DNA of 64,000 nt from an uncultured bacterium (lineage in GTDB: Bacteria > Bacillota > Clostridia > Lachnospirales > Lachnospiraceae). Each line of letters starts with the position of its first letter. Positions within the stretch are counted from its first letter, which is position 1. This document shows, piece by piece, positions 32,401-39,097 of this stretch. The translations under genes and the position numbers were made by a program. Location of the stretch: contig CANDBT010000002.1 of assembly GCA_947383005.1 (NCBI GenBank), positions 62,001-126,000 of the forward strand, in the 5' to 3' direction. A model generated the notes under the pieces. That model saw nothing but the letters and a program-made list of their open reading frames with translations, was not told the origin of the DNA and did no database searches.

Positions 32401-33258
32401 TCCCTCTGTGTCTTTTGTATCGGTTCCCGTTTGAACCGGATCCCCCACCTGATGCTCCTCGCCTTCTTCAATGGTGGTATCCGTCGTGGTTGTGGTCGTG
32501 GTCGTCGTCTCCTCGCCGGTAATGGCGCCGGATTCTTCCACAACCCTGTCCTTGTCATCGGTTACGGTAGTCTCGGTTTTGGTTTCGCTGCCGCTGACTT
32601 CAACTTTTCCTCCGTCCTCGGTAGTACCAGATCCCTCCCAGGTCGTGTTGTTTTCCTTGCTGACAGAGCCATCCCCATTATTGTTTTCTGTTTCCGTTGT
32701 GGTCTGCGAACCGGAAACTGCTGTGCCGTCTTCCGTTGTACCACTCCACTCGCTTGTGGTAGTATTGGCATTGTCCTTGCCGGCATCATCGCCGCCTTCC
32801 GCGTCATCGCCGCTGCCGTCACTATCGGTACTGCCGGTACTATCGGTACTGCCGGTACTATCGCTGTCATTGTTCCCCGTGTCTTTGTTTTCACTTCCTG
32901 TGCCGCCGTTTTCGCTTCCGCTCCCTGCGTCACCGTTTTCACTTCCGCTTCCTGCGTCGCCGTTTTCGCTTCCGCTCCCTGCGCCACCGTTTTCACTTCC
33001 GCTTCCTGCGTCGCCGCTCTCGCTTCCGCTTCCTGCGCCACCACTCTCGCTTTTGTTCCCTGTGTCGCCGCTCTCGCTTCCGCTTCCCGCGTCACCGCTC
33101 TCGCTTTTGCTTCCTGCATCGCTGCTTCCGACTTCCTTGTCCTCAGCCGCATAAGCCGCGCTTGTAAATGCAGCATTCTGCAGCATACTCAAGCACATTA
33201 CCAAAACGAGAAACAAAGCAAAACCTCGCCTACCACGTTTTTTCCCATATTTCTTCAT
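29440..33258 (-). CDS. Cys-Gln thioester-forming surface adhesin with sortase signal
   Basis: A 1272-residue cell-wall protein. A signal peptide (about 1-38, ending AAYAAE) precedes a low-complexity Gly/Ser/Glu repeat region (about 40-165) and a Thr/Glu-rich stalk of beta-type repeats to about 620. A bacterial SH3-like domain lies near 630-700 (VYAVTISSLNIRDGAG). A thioester domain follows, with Cys759 in YYVYCADFE and Gln854 in ALTATQAAIWS, the C...TQxA pair that forms an internal thioester in pilus and surface adhesins. The C-terminus has a PEKPEEPEK stalk, the sorting signal IPATGD (near 1234), a hydrophobic segment and KRKKSQ. The start at 33258 has AAGGAAGG. The frame stays open upstream through a riboswitch, which is not coding. 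Expression should follow c-di-GMP. Confidence 0.9.
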   Translation of the reverse strand: MKKYGKKRGRRGFALFLVLVMCLSMLQNAAFTSAAYAAEDKEVGSSDAGSKSESGDAGSGSESGDTGNKSESGGAGSGSESGDAGSGSENGGAGSGSENGDAGSGSENGDAGSGSENGGTGSENKDTGNNDSDSTGSTDSTGSTDSDGSGDDAEGGDDAGKDNANTTTSEWSGTTEDGTAVSGSQTTTETENNNGDGSVSKENNTTWEGSGTTEDGGKVEVSGSETKTETTVTDDKDRVVEESGAITGEETTTTTTTTTDTTIEEGEEHQVGDPVQTGTDTKDTEGNNGEFTDDPEKKVDEHETGREDIPLDVDDWQTVKTEDGKVVTDENGNPIVTGSGEDGVTVTMKPGGQDWVAITVDTSKLLGENGLTVPERPEDAQDYAENGETGYQTTVIDEESGKETKTIVIEIKDTAGNVIGYKTKVIETTKQTTNVGDPQTEVTGSTPENPEAVRDEEQVKTSVEINLPAKPEASEHVDETTGNKTTVTVEDLYDVDGQGNVVVDEEGNPVVVGYLTTTVVTDSSGVQVSSSKESVWGTKTTVVTPLITTTTENQTVTTTSTILVTKAATVNGQYIEITDVTDGAHCAVWGSMGEVKPGDSHGKETENNFTPDLEKEPAVGKTDTGSDLYHRADAVIYAVTISSLNIRDGAGINHNQTGSLKNGDIIYVSETKMVGSTLWGKIGTDQDGKDQWVSLNSKYAGKTDVEHKANDGQFLYLGEYGLESAIRVNGENSPSSGGTWKPHQFKVYDSEGKAYYVYCADFEVSPKGGATYGKLDVMEDADYWVTGDSAKNKEIAKHIETIALNGYWGTETGAGSLNSVKELLKKAIESGKIKNISKTDVDNLTDGMALTATQAAIWSYATSGEKINVKDPFGKYNLNGSNLNQDTNGYFTADEEKVAKALYDYLRGLESNNEEPAPEINAGAITETSITVKSLATGTDGKPVVTGNVSQDKNTAYKYNTDVSFVLSVEPSQINDDLVVRVLNASTGEVIATRRLAGDDSKTNHGKIVGNNGVYTIENLELDEGVRITLNLSGIQTVDKSAYLITAEGANGKDHTLSQTFISADITTRQVDLSVDLTFNVREPSAELVKTEAKGEATREDTHDDIVYQTVTREKADKEIVVTATATVKSERDWQDSWKHEYTYNDEKPEEPEKPEEPEKPENPTTPETPTTPGRPSGGRPSGGGGSRPTTSTTINDGIVPLANFPNEGDPVTSIADDEVPLASIPEEEVPLAAIPATGDISALWYALILLCAGGLLGLGISGRKRKKSQNS
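32886..33115 (-). repeat. Tandem 24-bp coding repeats in the adhesin N-terminus
   Basis: About nine copies of a 24-bp unit encode eight residues of the DAGSGSEN type (variants GAGSGSES, DTGNKSES). They form the flexible N-terminal region. Such repeats vary in number by slippage. Confidence 0.85.
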
Positions 33259-33275
33259 GTTTTTTCCTTCCTTTG
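33256..33275 (-). promoter_or_regulatory. Ribosome binding site fixing the adhesin start
   Basis: AAAGGAAGG lies upstream of the ATG at 33258 and is followed by a good signal peptide. The longer reading frame runs back through the riboswitch and is not the start. Confidence 0.75.
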
Positions 33276-33296
33276 CCAAAGAATCGGATGCAAAGT

Positions 33297-33378
33297 ATCC
33301 GGCGGCTGGGCTGGCATAGCGCCGAAGCACCTTAGCCCCCATAGCTTTGCGTCCCGCCGTTTTCGACGGTTTGCCAAA
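33297..33378 (-). ncRNA. Cyclic di-GMP-I riboswitch (GEMM-I)
   Basis: The minus strand carries the conserved order GGCAAACC, a stem capped by a GAAA tetraloop (CCGTCGAAAACGG), GGGACGCAAAGC, the tetraloop-receptor-like CTATGG...GCTAAGG, a second hairpin GTGCTTCGGCGC and the closing TATGCCAGCC...GCCG. It ends about 38 nt before the adhesin ATG, with no separate gene between, so it controls the adhesin. Whether ligand switches it on or off needs the expression platform; no strong terminator lies between aptamer and start, so translation control is likely. Confidence 0.93.
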
Positions 33379-33388
33379 AAGATCCAAT

Positions 33389-33468
33389 CGAGTAGGGAAG
33401 AACCATCTTCCCCTACTCGCCGCGCGGCCCGCGCGCCGCTTTAGCGGCATATTCCTCTGTGCGGGCCT
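33389..33468. repeat. Family B palindromic repeat
   Basis: CGAGTAGGGAAGAACCATCTTCCCCTACTCG hairpin, followed by CGCGCGGCCCGCGCG, GCCGCTTTAGCGGC and a CTCTGTGCGGGCCTG end. Copies: 45823-45903 and 46038-46116, with parts at 43437-43475 and 7081-7130. Confidence 0.75.
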
Positions 33469-33519
33469 GAATATAAAAATATAAGGAGCCGTAAAACGGC
33501 TCCTTATATTTTTATATTC
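33469..33519 (-). terminator. Terminator between the 189-aa gene and the adhesin unit
   Basis: A perfect 23-bp inverted repeat (33469-33491 with 33497-33519), loop of five, with core GGAGCCG/CGGCTCC and a T-rich 3' side (TTATATTTTTATATT) on the minus strand. It separates the upstream gene from the riboswitch-controlled adhesin. Confidence 0.85.
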
Positions 33520-33545
33520 AACACAACAGCAGTCACTTTTCAGCA

Positions 33546-34115
33546 TTAGGTAAATGATGTATGGCGGCGTCGGTAAGCATCATTATCTTTTTGACGCAGC
33601 TCACTCTCCACCTGCAGCAGCTCTTTTTCCAGGCTTTTGATTTTCTTATCGTCAGTTTCCGCATTGAGCTGCTGTTTCAGTTCCTTTTGCCTTTTTTTCA
33701 GTTTTTCAATCTCGCGGTCTACGCGATCCGTGTTAGCGGTACACCTCTCTGACTTTTCAGACTTCTCCGATTTTTCCTGCTTTTCAGGTTTTCCGTCAGC
33801 CGTCTTCTTTTCCGATCTGTCTATTCCTCCGTCCTCTTTTGCGCTGTCCGGCTGTTCGGACGCTTTCACGGGGCTTTCCTCCGCCTGGTCCGGTTCGTCA
33901 AAATAAATTCGGGGGCTTCCCTCCTCATCCTTACCCAGCCGGTAAAGGCCGGACGATTCCTTTTTTTCCTCCGGGATATATTCATCCATTACCGGTTTTT
34001 TCAGACGCTTCTCATCCTTATCTTCGGGCTGCTGGATTTTAGCCTCTTCCTTCGCTCTGGCAACAGATAATGGCGGGCGAACCGCAACAGAAGACATACC
34101 AGAAATCGCTTCCAT
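33546..34115 (-). CDS. Charged coiled-coil protein, unknown function
   Basis: A 189-residue hydrophilic protein starting MEAISGMSSVAVRPPLSVARAKEEAK, with AGGAGG seven bases before the ATG at 34115. The middle is very rich in Glu, Lys, Ser and Asp and probably disordered. The C-terminal 60 residues (REIEKLKKRQKELKQQLNAE...) form a heptad coiled coil. It has no signal peptide or membrane segment. The protein at 59204-59677 has a similar character, opens in the same way (SG...S...SVA.A) and also lies downstream of a GHKL kinase gene. No family is recognised. Confidence 0.75.
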   Translation of the reverse strand: MEAISGMSSVAVRPPLSVARAKEEAKIQQPEDKDEKRLKKPVMDEYIPEEKKESSGLYRLGKDEEGSPRIYFDEPDQAEESPVKASEQPDSAKEDGGIDRSEKKTADGKPEKQEKSEKSEKSERCTANTDRVDREIEKLKKRQKELKQQLNAETDDKKIKSLEKELLQVESELRQKDNDAYRRRHTSFT

Positions 34116-34246
34116 GTCTGTTCCTCCTCTCATAGCAGTTTTTCTTTTCACGATGCCGTTAAAAACATCGCGTCTTGTCTGCTTACTTTCATTTTACTTC
34201 CATTCCACCGTATTTCAAGGCTTTCGCATTGAGATGTCATCTGAAC

Positions 34247-34318
34247 GTAATGAATGGTTATCGTTTGCCCGATGCTTTTTGTCCGTTGAAAACGGGCAAG
34301 AAGATGCCCCTCCCGTGA
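34247..34318. repeat. Family D-related palindrome
   Basis: TTTTTGTCCGTTGAAAACGGGCAAGAAGATGCCCCTCCCGTGAA repeats words of the family D elements. It directly precedes the family A tandem array. Confidence 0.5.
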
Positions 34319-34331
34319 AAAGTAATATAAC

Positions 34332-34616
34332 TTATCGGAAATTGCGAAGTAATTTCCGATAAAAGGCGCGTTCTTAGCGCCGTAAATCCGATTATAGGAA
34401 GCTGATTTTGCTTCCTATAATATAACTTATCAGAATTTGCGAAGCAAATTTTGATAAAAGGCGCATCTTTTGCGCCGTAAATCCGATTATAGGAAGCTGA
34501 TTTTGCTTCCTATAATATAACTTATCAGAATTTGCGAAGCAAATTTTGATAAAAGGCGCATCTTTTGCGCCGTAAATCCGATTATAGGAAGCTGATTTTG
34601 CTTCCTATAATATAAA
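34332..34616. repeat. Family A: three tandem 95-bp units of three palindromes
   Basis: Units start at 34332, 34427 and 34522, an exact 95-bp period. Each has hairpin P1 (TTATC-n-GATAA), P2 (GGCGC...GCGCC) and P3 (TTATAGGAAGC...GCTTCCTATAA), joined by GTAAATCCGA. Units 2 and 3 are identical by eye; unit 1 differs by paired changes in P1. It fills the gap between a GHKL kinase stop and the coiled-coil gene. Confidence 0.92.
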
Positions 34617-34660
34617 AGGTTACAATCTGCCCTGTGGGCGGTAATAAGGAATAATATTGG

Positions 34661-35956
34661 TCAGGAATGTCCGGAGGTACTGCCGGAGACATCAAGCAGC
34701 ACATGTAAGAAAAAACATTCGTCCGTTTTTTCCGTCAACATTGCACCATGGTATTTTTCCGCCACGGATTTGATATTGGAAAGACCGGTTCCCATCGGGG
34801 GCAGAGGCATAGAAGAACAAGTATTTTCAAATGAAAACATATAAAAATCGCCTTGCTGTTCCCCGCTGACACGGATAAACCTCTCCCCTTCAGCCGACTG
34901 GCAGGCATAAACGGCATTGTCGAGGGCATTGGCAAATATCACACACAAATCAAAATCATCGGCGCCACAGGTTTCTGGCAAAACAAGGGATACTTCTGTC
35001 AGGATATCTTTCGCCTTCGCCAGCCTCAATTTTTCGCCCAGCAAGATATCCACTATGGGATTACCTGTCTGATCGGGAAACGATAACGAATCCGAAACGG
35101 TTTCCAGCTTTCCCAGCCAAACCTTGCTTTCCTCCCATTTTTCCTGCTTCAGCAAACCGGCCAGTACGGACAAGTGATTTTTGATATCATGACGGAAAGC
35201 TTTAGTCTGTTCATAGCGCATTTGCGCTTCGGAAATATATATTTTTTGCGCCTGGGCTGCCTGAGTCAGTGAAGCCAGCGCCGCCTGAGTCCGGAATCCT
35301 TGGCAAACGCGCCGCCAGGCGTATAAAGTACAAAACAGCGTCCCCATCCCCAAAACCTGCAAAAACAGTAATGCCATGTGTTTTCCCATTGCAGCCAATG
35401 AAAACTGCATTGGCAGAATATGATAAGAGGTACGCAAAATATAAATCTCCGCAGCAAAGAAAAATACTCCCGGCAGCAGCAAAAAACCAGGATATGGCGT
35501 CAAACTATCCTCTGTCAGAGACAATATTTTCAGCACAAGCGCACAGCAGACGGCACATATGGCAAAAATAGCCAGAGTTGCCAGAACTACCATCAGGTAC
35601 AAAAACGTTTTTCCTACCCAATGCGGAAATATTATCGCCTCCACCGAATTGACCATGCCAAAAGAAAGCTGCACAATATAGACAGCGAGAATCGTGGCCA
35701 CCCAAGATACTAACGGCTGATTCTTCATCAGAAGACGGTTTATCGCATATAAAGCAAGCAATTGCGCACTAATCGCAAAAATATCGCCAAAAACCACGCC
35801 GTCAAAAAACCATTCCATTATATACAGCAGGGAAAGATAGAGCACAAAATATATGATTTTCTGCTTTTTCCCTGTCAGGCGCCCAATAAAAACCAGATGT
35901 ATAATGCCTTGCCCCGCAAGACAAAAGCTGTTCAGGCATAAGCTGAAATAATCCAT
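34661..35956 (-). CDS. GHKL-domain sensor histidine kinase (AgrC-like)
   Basis: A 431-residue membrane kinase. The first 215 residues hold about six to seven helices with no large extracellular domain, as in peptide-sensing AgrC/ComD kinases. A short coiled coil leads to the phospho-accepting His256 in FRHDIKNHLSVL, then the GHKL ATPase with ANALDNAVYAC and GTGLSNIKSVAEKYHG. The start ATG lies one base after the stop of a destroyed LytTR response-regulator gene (35958-36066). The intact regulator at 46267-46983 is a candidate partner. No AgrD/AgrB-like peptide genes are seen in this window. Confidence 0.9.
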   Translation of the reverse strand: MDYFSLCLNSFCLAGQGIIHLVFIGRLTGKKQKIIYFVLYLSLLYIMEWFFDGVVFGDIFAISAQLLALYAINRLLMKNQPLVSWVATILAVYIVQLSFGMVNSVEAIIFPHWVGKTFLYLMVVLATLAIFAICAVCCALVLKILSLTEDSLTPYPGFLLLPGVFFFAAEIYILRTSYHILPMQFSLAAMGKHMALLFLQVLGMGTLFCTLYAWRRVCQGFRTQAALASLTQAAQAQKIYISEAQMRYEQTKAFRHDIKNHLSVLAGLLKQEKWEESKVWLGKLETVSDSLSFPDQTGNPIVDILLGEKLRLAKAKDILTEVSLVLPETCGADDFDLCVIFANALDNAVYACQSAEGERFIRVSGEQQGDFYMFSFENTCSSMPLPPMGTGLSNIKSVAEKYHGAMLTEKTDECFFLHVLLDVSGSTSGHS

Positions 35957-35957
35957 A

Positions 35958-36066
35958 TCAGCAGCAACTCCTTCCTCTCCGGTAACGCAAAAGAGCCTCG
36001 ATCAAATCCCGCTCGCACAATCGCTATTCCTTCATTCCGTCCGGCTGCTATGTTTTTCTCTTTCAT
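35958..36066 (-). pseudogene. Remnant of a LytTR response regulator gene
   Basis: The last 20 or so codons before the kinase read, in the right frame, CERDLIEALLRYRRGRSCC-stop, almost the same as the end of the regulator at 46267-46983 (REQDLIEALLRYRRGRGCC). Some 25 nt further upstream is MKEKN(I)A, matching residues 25-31 of that same regulator, but in a different frame. About 190 codons between are missing. The gene was therefore deleted internally and cannot make a regulator. Confidence 0.75.
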
Positions 36067-36173
36067 CTATCATATCAAATATTGAATGAAAGAACAATCC
36101 TCATGTCGCCGAATGCATTCAATTGTAACAGATCAGACGGCGAGGGCATGTTTTCATCAAAATTTATATGTTA

Positions 36174-36195
36174 TATGTTGTAATAATACAACATA
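36174..36195. promoter_or_regulatory. Candidate GntR/UTRA operator upstream of frlC
   Basis: TATGTTGTA-ATAA-TACAACATA, a perfect palindrome with 9-bp arms and a 4-bp centre. It overlaps the -35 region of the frlC promoter. A second copy with the same geometry is at 40043-40064. Confidence 0.65.
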
Positions 36196-36208
36196 ATGTG
36201 TTATAATA
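36179..36208 (+). promoter_or_regulatory. Promoter of the frlC-HAD unit
   Basis: TTGTAA (36179-36184), 18 bp and TATAAT (36203-36208). The palindromic operator covers the -35. The leader of over 200 nt contains a family C/A hybrid repeat. Confidence 0.5.
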
Positions 36209-36279
36209 AGATTTAATAACCCCAAATTTCCCGGCAGCAGGCCGAAGGCCCAGCCAAACACAGACCTCGACCCTTTGAC

Positions 36280-36384
36280 CGGAAAAAGTGTGCGTTTTGT
36301 ATCATAGGACGCAATTTCCGATAAAAGGCGCATCCTTAGCGCCGTAAATCCGATTACAGGATTCGCGAAGCGGTTCCTGTAATA
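36280..36384. repeat. Family C/A hybrid repeat, single copy
   Basis: GTGTGCGTTTTGTATCATAGGACGCAATTTC is the end of family C; it runs into CGATAAAAGGCGC...GCGCC and TTACAGGATTCGCGAAGCGGTTCCTGTAA, the P2 and P3 of family A. The same fusion occurs at 43518-43621. Confidence 0.75.
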
Positions 36385-36416
36385 GAACAAAAACAGAAAG
36401 AAAGAGGTGGTATACC

Positions 36417-37253
36417 ATGAAATTGATTGAACAGAATCAACTAGCCGGCATGAACATCCATTACCGTTATTTTTCCCTGGAATATTTCCTGGAATCTCAG
36501 GCTCGGGCCGGTTTTTCAAACATCGAGCTGTGGGCCGGATCTCCTCATTTTTTCCTGAGTGATATGGATTATGATGACTGCACCCGGCTAAAACGCAAAA
36601 TCCAAAAATACGGATTAACCGTGAAGGTCATTACTCCGGAAAACTGCAATGTCCCTTATCAGTTCGCCGCATCTGACCCGGATCTATATCGCAGAAGCTT
36701 TTCTTATTTTAAAAAAGGGCTGGACGCCGGGGAAGAACTGGGCTGCACAATCATGGCTGTCCATTCTGGCCGGGGTAACCTGAATGAAGATCGGGAAGAA
36801 GCCTGGAAACGGGGACGGGACATGCTGGCCAGGCTTGCCGACTATGCACAAACCAAGAAAATCACCTTGGCCATGGAATCTCTCCGCCCCCAGGAGACGA
36901 ACCTGGCTGTCACCTTAAAAGATGTAAAGCGCATGCTGGACGAAATCCATCATCCCAATTTCAAAGCCATGATCGACACCTGCGCAATGGGCGTTTCCGG
37001 TGAGGACCCTGAACAGTGGTTCCAGGCATTAGGCGATGAAAACATTATCCATATGCATTTTGTAGACGGCAATCCTTATGGACATCTGATCTGGGGAGAC
37101 GGACGGCATAATCTGGAAGCCTGGCTGAAAATCCTGCAGAAACACCACTATCATGGATTGTTAAGCCAGGAAATCACAGCCCTTGACTACTGTTATGAGC
37201 CGGCAAAAGCAGATGTGCGCAACTATCAGATGTTTGTCCCCTTCATGGAGTAG
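36417..37253 (+). CDS. frlC: Sugar phosphate isomerase/epimerase, FrlC-like
   Basis: A 278-residue AP-endonuclease-2-like TIM barrel. FSNIELWAGSPHFFLSD near residues 34-50 is close to the FrlC (fructoselysine 3-epimerase) sequence as I remember it, and metal-ligand segments LAMESL (Glu), MIDTCAM (Asp), HMHFVDGNPYGH (His) and LLSQEI (Glu) are in the usual order. FrlC interconverts psicoselysine and fructoselysine. The kinase and deglycase of the same pathway are encoded within 8 kb, which supports the assignment. RBS AAAGAGG. The HAD gene follows after 10 bp. Confidence 0.78.
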   Translation: MKLIEQNQLAGMNIHYRYFSLEYFLESQARAGFSNIELWAGSPHFFLSDMDYDDCTRLKRKIQKYGLTVKVITPENCNVPYQFAASDPDLYRRSFSYFKKGLDAGEELGCTIMAVHSGRGNLNEDREEAWKRGRDMLARLADYAQTKKITLAMESLRPQETNLAVTLKDVKRMLDEIHHPNFKAMIDTCAMGVSGEDPEQWFQALGDENIIHMHFVDGNPYGHLIWGDGRHNLEAWLKILQKHHYHGLLSQEITALDYCYEPAKADVRNYQMFVPFME

Positions 37254-37263
37254 AGGAGGCTTT

Positions 37264-37926
37264 ATGATCAGCACAGTGATTTTTGATATGGATGGCCTGA
37301 TGTTTGATACGGAGCGCCTCACCAGTGAAGCCTGGATTCAGGTGGGACTCCGCCACAATCTCCCCATTACCCGGGAAATGCTTGGCCGCATGCGGGGACT
37401 TCCCATTAACGGATGTATTCCTGTCTTTAAGGAAGTTCTGGGCGAAGACTTCGATTATTGGGCTTTAAGGCGCGAGCGGGTTGAATATGTAGACCAATGG
37501 ATTGAAAAAAACGGCATGCCGGTAAAGCCGGGCCTGAAAGAATTATTAAATTGGCTGCAAAATCACGGATATCAAATTGTACTGGCCACCTCCACCTACC
37601 AGGCCCTGGCCGACCGCTTTCTGGAAATTGCTGGTGTCAGCTCTTTCTTTTCCCATCGGGTCTGCGGCAATATGGTGGAACACGGCAAGCCGGCTCCGGA
37701 TATCTTTCTTTATGCAGCACAGACAGCCCATACCTCTCCCCGGCAATGCCTGGTACTGGAGGATTCTTATGCCGGAGTGGAAGCCGGCTGGCTGGCCGGC
37801 ATGTCCGTCATCATGGTGCCAGACATGCTTCCGCCCAGAGAACAAGATTTTGAACGGATTGTTCTGTGCGCCAAAACCCTGAAGGAAGTTATTCCCTATC
37901 TGGAAAAAAATAAAGTTCACACCTGA
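37264..37926 (+). CDS. HAD-superfamily phosphatase (beta-phosphoglucomutase-like subgroup)
   Basis: A 220-residue HAD-IA hydrolase. Motif I is IFDMDGLMFDTE (Asp8 and Asp10), motif II is VLATSTYQ, motif III includes HGKPAPDIFLYAA (Lys) and motif IV is CLVLEDSYAGVEAG (Asp). The four-helix cap lies between motif I and II. The start ATG at 37264 has GAGGAGG. It is in one unit with frlC, 10 bp apart. It may dephosphorylate a sugar phosphate of the pathway or hydrolyse off-pathway intermediates; FrlB releases glucose 6-phosphate in the known route. Confidence 0.88.
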   Translation: MISTVIFDMDGLMFDTERLTSEAWIQVGLRHNLPITREMLGRMRGLPINGCIPVFKEVLGEDFDYWALRRERVEYVDQWIEKNGMPVKPGLKELLNWLQNHGYQIVLATSTYQALADRFLEIAGVSSFFSHRVCGNMVEHGKPAPDIFLYAAQTAHTSPRQCLVLEDSYAGVEAGWLAGMSVIMVPDMLPPREQDFERIVLCAKTLKEVIPYLEKNKVHT

Positions 37927-37983
37927 TGCGGCTACATAAAATTATTGTTCACTGTAACTGCATAAAAACCGTAAAAGTCTATA

Positions 37984-38013
37984 TTGACAAGACATCGTAT
38001 GATGTTATATATT
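37984..38013 (+). promoter_or_regulatory. Promoter of frlD
   Basis: TTGACA (37984-37989), 18 bp and TATATT (38008-38013), 29 bp upstream of the start. TATATTGTA inside resembles one half of the frl operators. Confidence 0.6.
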
Positions 38014-38041
38014 GTATTTATAAAATTCGGGAGGTTACGCC

Positions 38042-38908
38042 ATGAAAGAAGCCAAAATTATTGCAATTGGAGATAATGTTGTAGACAAATACCTGTCCAG
38101 AGGAAAAATGTATCCTGGAGGCCAGTGCCTGAATACTTGTGTCTATTCTCAAATGAATGGCGGCACCCCCGCCTATCTGGGCAAATTCGGAGATGACGCG
38201 GTAGCAAAATACAACTGTATGATCCTGGACAAGCTGGGAATTGATTACAGCCATTCCCGTCATTTCCATGGAGAAAACGGCGCCGCCCAGGTAACTCTCC
38301 GGGATGGCGACCGGGTATTTTTAGGCTCAAACCGCGGAGGAGTAGCCAGAGAAAACCGCTACAGCTTCACGGAAGCCGATATGGACTACATCCGTAATTT
38401 TGATATTATCTATTCAAATACAAATAGTTACATCCTGAACGATCTGCCTCTTTTACATACCACAGGCGTGCCCATTGCTTTTGACCTTTCTGTGGATTGG
38501 GATACGGAGCTTTTAAATCAGGTATGCCCTTATATTCAAATTGCCCTCCTTTCCTGCGCTCATCTTCGGGATGTGGACCGGCAGCATGAAATGCGGCGGG
38601 TAGCCGATTATGGGGTTCCTCTGGTCATCGGCACTGTGGGAGAAGCAGGCTCCTATGCTCTGTATCAGGGCGAATTCATCTTTATGGAAGCCTGTCATAC
38701 CGATCACATTATGGACACCATGGGAGCCGGGGATTCCTATTTTTCCACCTTGCTTACTACCCTGCTTCAGGACGGCGCACCGCTGTTTGAGGTAAATCAG
38801 GCAAAAATGCGGATGCGTTTGCTGCGGGCTATGAAGCGCGGAGCTGAATTCGCCGCCGAAGTATGCACCATGGAAGGAGCCTTCGGGTACGGAACAGCAA
38901 TTGTCTAA
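38042..38908 (+). CDS. frlD: Fructoselysine 6-kinase-like PfkB-family kinase
   Basis: A 288-residue ribokinase-fold sugar kinase. The N-terminus IIAIGDNVVDKYLSRGKMYPGGQCLNTCVYSQMNGG aligns with the FrlD form (IGDN-VD-Y...GG...N-VY), which differs from most PfkB proteins. The second signature, DTMGAGDSYFSTLL near residues 222-235, supplies the catalytic Asp in the GAGD loop. FrlD phosphorylates the fructosyl moiety of Amadori products before FrlB splits them. The RBS is GGGAGG. The GntR gene downstream has its own promoter. Confidence 0.85.
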   Translation: MKEAKIIAIGDNVVDKYLSRGKMYPGGQCLNTCVYSQMNGGTPAYLGKFGDDAVAKYNCMILDKLGIDYSHSRHFHGENGAAQVTLRDGDRVFLGSNRGGVARENRYSFTEADMDYIRNFDIIYSNTNSYILNDLPLLHTTGVPIAFDLSVDWDTELLNQVCPYIQIALLSCAHLRDVDRQHEMRRVADYGVPLVIGTVGEAGSYALYQGEFIFMEACHTDHIMDTMGAGDSYFSTLLTTLLQDGAPLFEVNQAKMRMRLLRAMKRGAEFAAEVCTMEGAFGYGTAIV

Positions 38909-38974
38909 TTGTTATAGATGTCCACGAAGAAAATGGGCGGTTTTCACAATTTATCTCAATTTGTTATAGACTTC

Positions 38975-39003
38975 TTGCATATTTCCGTTTTTAGTGGTAC
39001 TAT
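38975..39003 (+). promoter_or_regulatory. Promoter of the frl GntR regulator
   Basis: TTGCAT (38975-38980), 17 bp and TACTAT (38998-39003), 95 bp upstream of the start. An ATTACATTATAATACT segment just after could be an operator for autoregulation. Confidence 0.5.
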
Positions 39004-39097
39004 TACATTATAATACTATTAAAAACAAATATGACATGACTTTGGCGTCCGCAAAACGTCCCCCCACTATCATGACATTTAGATTGAGAGGTAATTC

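Noticed and set aside
32353-33444. Plus-strand ORFs opposite the adhesin N-terminus
   Set aside because: They are low-complexity shadows of the 24-bp coding repeats and of the riboswitch.
33259-33546. N-terminal extension of 96 residues on the adhesin
   Set aside because: It translates the riboswitch and a terminator; the signal peptide and RBS put the start at 33258.
34332-34616. CRISPR array
   Set aside because: The 95-bp units are continuous copies with no unique spacers and each contains three hairpins; no cas genes are near.
36157-36519. Minus-strand ORF of 120 codons with recurring peptide ANPVIGFTA
   Set aside because: The peptide is a translation of the family A repeat and recurs at 62 kb for the same reason.
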